Source of the DNA: a virus
DNA length: 20,767 nucleotides
Reading direction: 5' to 3' (one strand)
Virus record (IMG/VR): IMGVR_UViG_3300025137_000377
Coordinates: 1-20,767 of that record
Each line of letters starts with the position of its first letter. The stretch's first letter is position 1. The notes beneath the pieces are model-generated. The model ran no database searches. It was not told where the DNA came from and worked only from the letters and a program-made list of their open reading frames with translations. The position numbers and the translations under genes were made by a program. Below, piece by piece: positions 16,625 to 20,767 of the stretch.

Positions 16625-16890
16625 TAGCTTATCCTCCTCTGGTCATCATATGGATTTCTGACTGACGTATCTCCAGCCAAATCTGTTCCTACTCCAAGTG
16701 CTGGAGCTTGTCTGTCTTGTGAGTATAAAAGTCTAGCGTTTTTTCTTCTTGCCCTAGAGCTTGCCGAAGTTTTCCTTAATTCTTTTTTTTCTTTATCGTC
16801 AGCTTTTCTTTCTCTTTCATCAAGAGCAGCATCAGTTGCCGCCACTTGAGGGGGCGGATTGTATTTCGGCGTTTTAAAAAGTCCCGACAT
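16624..16890 (-). CDS. Small charged protein, 88 aa, unknown
   Basis: I choose the ATG at 16890 (MSGLFKTPKY) because GAGG lies 5 bases upstream and it begins directly after the GNAT-like stop. An ATG at 16902 would give a 92-aa product overlapping that gene. The N-terminus is proline-rich (KYNPPPQV). Then comes a long Glu/Lys/Arg helix (residues about 22-52, DERERKADDKEKKELRKT) and a polar tail. I recognise the general layout (MSGLF-KTPK-PPP plus charged helix) from small phage structural proteins but cannot assign a role. Confidence 0.65.
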   Translation of the reverse strand: MSGLFKTPKYNPPPQVAATDAALDERERKADDKEKKELRKTSASSRARRKNARLLYSQDRQAPALGVGTDLAGDTSVRNPYDDQRRIS

Positions 16891-16891
16891 A

Positions 16892-17392
16892 TTACCTCGC
16901 AAATATTCTACTATACATTATCATATCTTTTTTATCGTATGTATACCTTTTTAAAAAACCTTCTTTTTCAAATTTCATAGCTTTTATCCACTTGAGAGCA
17001 ATAATGTTTTGTGCATCTACAGTTACATGTATTCTATGTAAATCCATATCTTTTGCTATTTCTTCCATGAAGTTCAAAGATCCTTTGTGAAAAGGAATCC
17101 TCCATTGCTTTATTTTATTTACATCTGGTAGTAACCAACACTCAGCTACATGAGGCCATTGTTCTACAACACCAAAACAAACAATGGGCTGCCCGTTATC
17201 TAAAATACAGTAAGCTACGCCTTGATTTCTTGCACACTCTAAATATTCTCTATAGTTAGGAATGCTCTCTAAACTTCGCTTGTCCATTTCGCCGAGCTTC
17301 ATCATGTTAAGAAAAAACCCTTCAAAGTTGACAGCTGTTAACCCTTTTACTTTATTTATACCTAGAACAGTTTCTAGTTTGTCAAGATTCAT
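16892..17392 (-). CDS. GNAT-like protein (T7 gp13-like)
   Basis: A 166-residue protein starting in the TGA stop of the large terminase gene (ATGA). Its layout follows a GNAT fold: GVAYCILDNGQPIVCFGVVE (58-77) for the central strands, a variable PHVAECWLLPD region, and the C-terminal signature HRIHVTVDAQNIIALKWIKAMKFEKEGFLKRY (119-150), as in acetyltransferases that end with an N-x-x-A-x-x-W...GF-x-x-EG pattern. The usual acetyl-CoA loop (Q/R-x-x-G-x-G/A) is not clear; KIKQWRIPFHKG stands in its place, so catalysis is uncertain. T7 gp13 is a comparable small GNAT-type protein needed for assembly. Here it lies between terminase and portal. Confidence 0.72.
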   Translation of the reverse strand: MNLDKLETVLGINKVKGLTAVNFEGFFLNMMKLGEMDKRSLESIPNYREYLECARNQGVAYCILDNGQPIVCFGVVEQWPHVAECWLLPDVNKIKQWRIPFHKGSLNFMEEIAKDMDLHRIHVTVDAQNIIALKWIKAMKFEKEGFLKRYTYDKKDMIMYSRIFAR

Positions 17393-18909
17393 GCAAAAAT
17401 ATCGAAGTCTGTATTGGCAACAGATTGTTTAAACTTAGGATTATGGCCCCTCGTTAAAGCTTTATGTTCACCGCCTCCAAGCATTAAGTACATAAAAGCG
17501 TCACCAATGTGAGAGTGTTCGTTTTTGTTAGGACTATCCTTGTACCTTTCACCTCCAGATATTTGTATTCTTCTAAAATGATACCCGCCAGCTAATGATT
17601 TTCTAAGTCTTTTGCATTTTTTGTCTACAAAAAGTCCTGGTTTGCCCTTAATAAGCCTATTCATTGGCATAGCACCAGCTTCTCTCCTTACTCTAAAATC
17701 ATTTGTTGCTGTTGGCCTAGCGGATAGACCAATAGATCTTAAATGGTCAAATGCTGTTACTTCGTATATTTCATCACGTTTTTGCCCAGCTGGATCACCC
17801 CATATCAATACATCGTATTTGGGAAACTTTTGTGCAAGCTCGCCTTTTAGCAATGTGCCAAACCTTTCTAGCCCCATATCAAAAGTTACTAATTCATCGT
17901 ATACAACCCATCTTCCATCAGATAGTCGTTGGCCGAACACGGCCGCTGGGGTTAACCCGAAGTCAACCCCGACTTGTATAGGGTACTGAGGATCTGGTTC
18001 TAAGTTGTCTTGTGCCATTATATTATCATCATATTCGTGAATTACTGGTTTCCCTTCTTGTACATAGGTGTACAGGCCTTGAGCATAACAGCGTATCCAA
18101 TCAATATTTTTACCAAGCAACGTTTGTTCATAGTAGCCACTCGGAAGATTGACTCTGTTTTCTGTTGTAGGGTTAACCATCCACCACTTATTGGCGCTAA
18201 AAACAAACCCGTTTGCTTCTGGATTTTCTGGTAAATCGCCTTTTTGATATTCTTCAACAGCGCCAGGTTGCTTGAAAAATTTCCAAGCATAACGGCCTTG
18301 CATCTTTTCTTTTTCTGCTAAACGGTACCACCAATGATCGTCATCCATAGGGTTTGTGTCCATAATGATTCCACGCCACGGCGTTGCCCCTCCATCAGAT
18401 AGTGTGGGATATCTTCCTACCCTATGCGTCAAACCGTCTATAACGGCCTTAGGAAGCTCTCTAGCCTCGTTTACCCATGCACCAGTCAATTCCATTGATA
18501 AAAGTTTTCTAACGTCTTTTGGCTGATCTAGGGCTAAAAATATAACCTCGCAATCAATCCCAGGCGCTCCGTCTCTTGATGGTAGTTTAATGTGATGCGT
18601 TAGAGGAGGTGACCACCTGAAGGCTCCCCAGATGTTTTCTGGGAATAATTCTTGCCAAGTCTTAATAGTTGTTGTTCTAAGCTCTGGATATGAGTTTCTA
18701 ACCACAACAAACCTGCTATATTTTATACCGTCTCTAGGACTCGCTACTTGGGATACCGCTTTGAGCATGATCTCAGCTGCACAAGCATAAGACTTGCCAG
18801 ATCCCACAGGCCCCATAAGACCTCTTACAAAAGATTTGTCTTGTAAAAATTTCCAAACCATAGGTGATTGAGTAAAATTAAGTTTTAAATTGGTTATTGC
18901 ATCACTCAT
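17389..18909 (-). CDS. terL: Terminase large subunit
   Basis: A 506-residue packaging ATPase-nuclease. Walker A is GPVGSGKS (33-40). A Walker B-like LTGAWVNEARE (141-151) carries the catalytic Glu148, and MDTNP (183-187) fits the coupling motif. The nuclease half has the three expected acidic sites: VGVDFG (Asp316), WGDPAG (Asp372) and HIGDAF (Asp470). All key residues are present and the length is normal. The gene overlaps the 68-aa ORF by 8 bases upstream and the GNAT-like gene by 4 bases downstream. It cuts and translocates phage DNA through the portal. Confidence 0.96.
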   Translation of the reverse strand: MSDAITNLKLNFTQSPMVWKFLQDKSFVRGLMGPVGSGKSYACAAEIMLKAVSQVASPRDGIKYSRFVVVRNSYPELRTTTIKTWQELFPENIWGAFRWSPPLTHHIKLPSRDGAPGIDCEVIFLALDQPKDVRKLLSMELTGAWVNEARELPKAVIDGLTHRVGRYPTLSDGGATPWRGIIMDTNPMDDDHWWYRLAEKEKMQGRYAWKFFKQPGAVEEYQKGDLPENPEANGFVFSANKWWMVNPTTENRVNLPSGYYEQTLLGKNIDWIRCYAQGLYTYVQEGKPVIHEYDDNIMAQDNLEPDPQYPIQVGVDFGLTPAAVFGQRLSDGRWVVYDELVTFDMGLERFGTLLKGELAQKFPKYDVLIWGDPAGQKRDEIYEVTAFDHLRSIGLSARPTATNDFRVRREAGAMPMNRLIKGKPGLFVDKKCKRLRKSLAGGYHFRRIQISGGERYKDSPNKNEHSHIGDAFMYLMLGGGEHKALTRGHNPKFKQSVANTDFDIFA

Positions 18910-19108
18910 AATTTTCTAATGTCTCAAAAAAAGAATCAATACTGCTCCTGTCCATTGTACATTGTCCTGAAACCAGTCTTTTATACTTTTGTAATGGTAA
19001 CCCTGTCACCCTCGCCCCATCTTTATCGGGTATCCTATTTTTTAGAATCAATTTTATCGCTCTAGCCCTTTCTTCAGCTGTCAGCTTTCTCGTCCAATTC
19101 TCTGCCAT
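18902..19108 (-). CDS. Small basic/helical protein between terminase subunits
   Basis: A 68-residue ORF that overlaps the end of the small terminase gene by 35 bases and the start of the large terminase gene by 8. GGGG lies about 5 bases before the ATG. The sequence KLTAEERARAIKLILKNRIPDKDGARVTGLPLQKYKRLVSG reads like a short helix-turn-helix: helix, turn, then a GLPLQKYKRL recognition-like helix. No family is certain. It may be a DNA-binding accessory packaging protein or a repressor-like factor. Tight overlaps on both sides support it being translated. Confidence 0.6.
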   Translation of the reverse strand: MAENWTRKLTAEERARAIKLILKNRIPDKDGARVTGLPLQKYKRLVSGQCTMDRSSIDSFFETLENYE

Positions 19109-19514
19109 CTGGCCCCTGCATTACAATACCGACAACACTTGGTTTGTCCATATCTTCTTGTTGTTCTAATAATCCTGATGCTTTGGCTAATATTCTAAGT
19201 ACAGCTACCTTGTCATGAAGTTCTACTTCCATTTGTGGCCCCGCCGATGTTTGCACCAATTTTATTTTTTTTATAGCCTTAATTGCTGCTTCTGGAATAT
19301 CTTTCGGATCTTTTACGGTCATTGTCCCTAGTTCTGTCCAATGCACAATGTCTGTAATTTTGGCCCTAGCCACATCTAAAAGCTCTTGGGCTACTCCATC
19401 TTTATTCTGTTCTATGATTTCAGACTTCTGAATCCTACGCTGGACAACCCTTACTCCGCCAAATCTGTCTAACGGAGGCTTGGTTATCTTCTTCTTAGCT
19501 GTAGTTTTCTTCAT
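19074..19514 (-). CDS. terS: Terminase small subunit
   Basis: A 146-residue protein next to the large terminase. The N-terminus is Lys-rich (KKTTAKKKITKP). The middle holds a helical region with DIVHWTELGTMTVKDPKDIPEAAIKAIKKIK, and residues 97-116 (VELHDKVAVLRILAKASGLL) are the hallmark of a common small-terminase family: a strand leading into DK-x-x-x-L-x-x-L-x-K-x-x-G-L. The acidic tail is typical. It should bind the packaging start site and recruit the large subunit. The ATG overlaps the stop of the 82-aa gene (ATGA). I see no good ribosome site, so coupling is likely. Confidence 0.82.
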   Translation of the reverse strand: MKKTTAKKKITKPPLDRFGGVRVVQRRIQKSEIIEQNKDGVAQELLDVARAKITDIVHWTELGTMTVKDPKDIPEAAIKAIKKIKLVQTSAGPQMEVELHDKVAVLRILAKASGLLEQQEDMDKPSVVGIVMQGPDGRELDEKADS

Positions 19515-19759
19515 TCAAAAGGATTCTCGCTGTTGTTGAATACTCTCATAAAAGCTATCTGATCGCCTTTATTGTACTGCGCTTCTTCTGATCTATTGTA
19601 AAGTTTTATGTCTGATGCTCCTGGAACAGGAACAGCTATATTCTTTTCTTTATTCCAATCTGAACCAGGCCATATTTCGATTACTAGCTCAGTTCCTTTA
19701 GCAATATTCACATCTTTCATGATTCTAAATTGCCTGTTACTAAATTTTGGACCCGCCAT
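19511..19759 (-). CDS. Hypothetical 82-aa protein, first gene of the late operon
   Basis: An 82-residue protein, first after the large gap. GAGG lies about 8 bases before the ATG, and a promoter candidate sits 33-60 bases upstream. The sequence MAGPKFSNRQFRIMKDVNIAKGTELVIEIWPG and later DQIAFMRVFNNSENPF looks like a small beta-rich domain. I do not recognise the family. Coupling to the small terminase gene suggests a role in packaging or late gene control, but this is only context. Confidence 0.7.
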   Translation of the reverse strand: MAGPKFSNRQFRIMKDVNIAKGTELVIEIWPGSDWNKEKNIAVPVPGASDIKLYNRSEEAQYNKGDQIAFMRVFNNSENPFE

Positions 19760-19791
19760 GTTTTATACCTCTTAGTTTATTTCCTGACCCT

Positions 19792-19819
19792 AGTATACCA
19801 TTTTATGAAAAAATGACTA
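19792..19819 (-). promoter_or_regulatory. Sigma70-like promoter candidate for the late operon
   Basis: TAGTCA (19819-19814) and TATACT (19797-19792) are separated by 16 bases, with TGG just before the -10 box (extended -10 form). Matches are 4 of 6 and 5 of 6. It faces the 82-aa gene and thus the whole packaging and virion module. The start point would be about 25 bases before the ATG at 19759. Confidence 0.5.
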
Positions 19820-19836
19820 AAAAATTGTGTAAAAGG

Positions 19837-19872
19837 CCCCTATATATATACCGCAGGGGGAGGGGAAGGGGG
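19837..19872. other. AT repeat plus purine/pyrimidine tract in the main intergenic gap
   Basis: This part of the 173-base gap (19760-19932) contains TATATATATA (19841-19850), then an 18-base pure purine run on the plus strand (19855-19872, G-blocks of 5, 4 and 5). On the transcribed strand it is C-rich. CCCCT at 19837-19841 can pair with AGGGG at 19855-19859, followed on the minus transcript by CCTTTT, so a weak terminator for the upstream gene is possible. The tract contrasts strongly with the AT-rich surroundings. Candidate roles are origin, packaging site or polymerase block. Confidence 0.6.
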
Positions 19873-19932
19873 TGTCTTTTTTAAAATAAGTATTTCCGCA
19901 ATCCCCAGGCGTGTATAAACTGCATACGAACC

Positions 19933-20766
19933 TTAGCGCTTTATACGCTTGAGTCCCCTGCCTAGCTTTTTAAGCATAGCCTCTGCTCTTTGTCCTTTGT
20001 CGTTCTTCTCTTGTTTGAACAAAGCATCCTTGAAGAAGACTACTGACTTAGGGCTGTCTAGGTTATTGTTACGCCTCCACAGCATCACATGCTTCATACG
20101 TCTCACAGCATACTCTGGGTCAAGTCCTTGCTCTAACCAGCCTGCAACAATTTTTATATGTTTTTCATCATATGCTCGTACCTGTCCGTATATCTCTTCA
20201 GACATTCGTACGAACTTATTCAAGACATTCTTTCCTATAGTATATATATCATTGTTAGTTATGTTGTTATGTATGTACTCTGGGCGCATATCTGAATATG
20301 CATTAGGGTGCATAACTTCCTTATTCACAATAGGTTTATTACTCTGTTTGGTTGGTGTCTTCCCTACCTTTGCTTTTGAATCATTGAGTGGGCCAGTAGG
20401 AATCTCTGGCTTTTCTTGGAATGATCTGTCTTGTACCGTAGCTATTGCTGCTGCATCTGCCTCTACAATCTCAGGGTCAAACACCATGAAGTATTTGTTA
20501 CCTTTGAGTCCTGGATGTTTCTTGGCGTATCTTATGTAATCCCATTGGATCAGTCGCTTGATATGTCTAGATACAGTTGATTGACATAAGTGTAGGTCTC
20601 TAGCTATGGTGGATTGATTGGGCCAGCAAACTCCTTGTCTTGATGTGTAATTACCAAGTGCTGCTAATACTCTGAATACAGATGGGTGGTCTTTGAATCG
20701 TGGATCTACTATTGATCTTTGTGGTAGTACACAGAAATGCCCAGGTGTCTTGCCTTTGCCGTAGTC
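19933..20766 (-). CDS. Winged-helix replication-initiator-like protein, 5' end outside window
   Basis: The reading frame is open from the right edge, so at least 277 residues are visible and the start is missing. An internal ATG at 20487 would give only 184 aa and lose the DNA-binding domain. The visible N-terminal part contains a winged helix: DHPSVFRVLAALGNYTSRQG, then CWPNQSTIARDLHLCQSTVS with a recognition helix RHIKRLIQWDYI, and a GNKYFMVFD wing. This layout resembles replication protein O and related phage initiators. The middle is Lys/Thr/Asn-rich and disordered. The C-terminal 110 residues are helical, Arg/Lys-rich and end in LKKLGRGLKRIKR. It probably belongs to the replication module next to the late genes. 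A transcription regulator is the alternative. Confidence 0.7.
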   Translation of the reverse strand, partial: DYGKGKTPGHFCVLPQRSIVDPRFKDHPSVFRVLAALGNYTSRQGVCWPNQSTIARDLHLCQSTVSRHIKRLIQWDYIRYAKKHPGLKGNKYFMVFDPEIVEADAAAIATVQDRSFQEKPEIPTGPLNDSKAKVGKTPTKQSNKPIVNKEVMHPNAYSDMRPEYIHNNITNNDIYTIGKNVLNKFVRMSEEIYGQVRAYDEKHIKIVAGWLEQGLDPEYAVRRMKHVMLWRRNNNLDSPKSVVFFKDALFKQEKNDKGQRAEAMLKKLGRGLKRIKR

Positions 20767-20767
20767 T

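Noticed and set aside
17612-17989. Plus-strand 125-codon frame opposite the terminase nuclease domain
   Set aside because: It is antisense to a region with intact catalytic motifs, and its composition is typical of a shadow frame.
18042-18290. Minus-strand 82-codon frame inside the large terminase gene
   Set aside because: It is fully nested in the terminase coding sequence in another frame, with no ribosome site or coupling.
19949-20539. Plus-strand frame of 196 codons
   Set aside because: It lies opposite the winged-helix protein, which has a recognisable domain and continues to the window edge. The plus frame is a Ser/Leu/Cys-rich shadow.

Overview
The window is a single, tightly packed late (virion) module of a tailed phage with a T7-like short-tail (podovirus) virion. 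Every gene I accept is on the minus strand, so it reads from right to left. The DNA is clearly AT-rich by eye. The tail-fibre style (12-residue repeats, then segments with an IYHDGSNS-type motif) and the tiny lysine-rich ORFs resemble marine podoviruses. A low-GC marine host such as a SAR11-like alphaproteobacterium is plausible, but the window does not prove it. I see no tRNA, integrase, insertion sequence or CRISPR array.

Layout in transcription order. (1) 20766-19933: C-terminal part of a winged-helix, replication-initiator-like protein whose start lies off the right edge. (2) 19932-19760: the largest gap, with a purine/pyrimidine tract, an AT repeat and a promoter candidate facing the late genes. 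(3) 19759-17389: small hypothetical protein, small terminase subunit, 68-aa ORF, large terminase subunit. (4) 17392-15757: GNAT-like protein followed by a run of very small, strongly basic proteins (88, 102, possibly 19, 50, 20 and 90 aa), three of them shorter than 60 codons. (5) 15760-11792: portal, Bbp19-like protein, scaffold, major capsid protein with its own promoter candidate and leader, and a small probable decoration protein. (6) 11777-9092: a strong hairpin, then the tail tube proteins A (gp11-like) and B (gp12-like). (7) 9090-1469: three or four internal virion (ejection) proteins equivalent in position to T7 gp14, gp15 and gp16. (8) 1469-1: N-terminal 489 residues of the tail fibre, which runs off the left edge.

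The genes work together as one assembly line. The terminase packages DNA through the portal into a scaffolded HK97-fold head. The tubular proteins and fibre form the tail. The large ejection proteins leave the head with the DNA and cross the host envelope. Almost every junction is a 1-4 base stop/start overlap (TAATG, ATGA, TGATG), which points to translational coupling. The only breaks in this pattern are the gap before the terminase genes, the leader before the capsid gene and the hairpin before the tail genes. These are the likely control points for different protein doses. Unlike T7, the terminase genes come before the portal, and a GNAT-like protein plus the basic mini-proteins sit between them.
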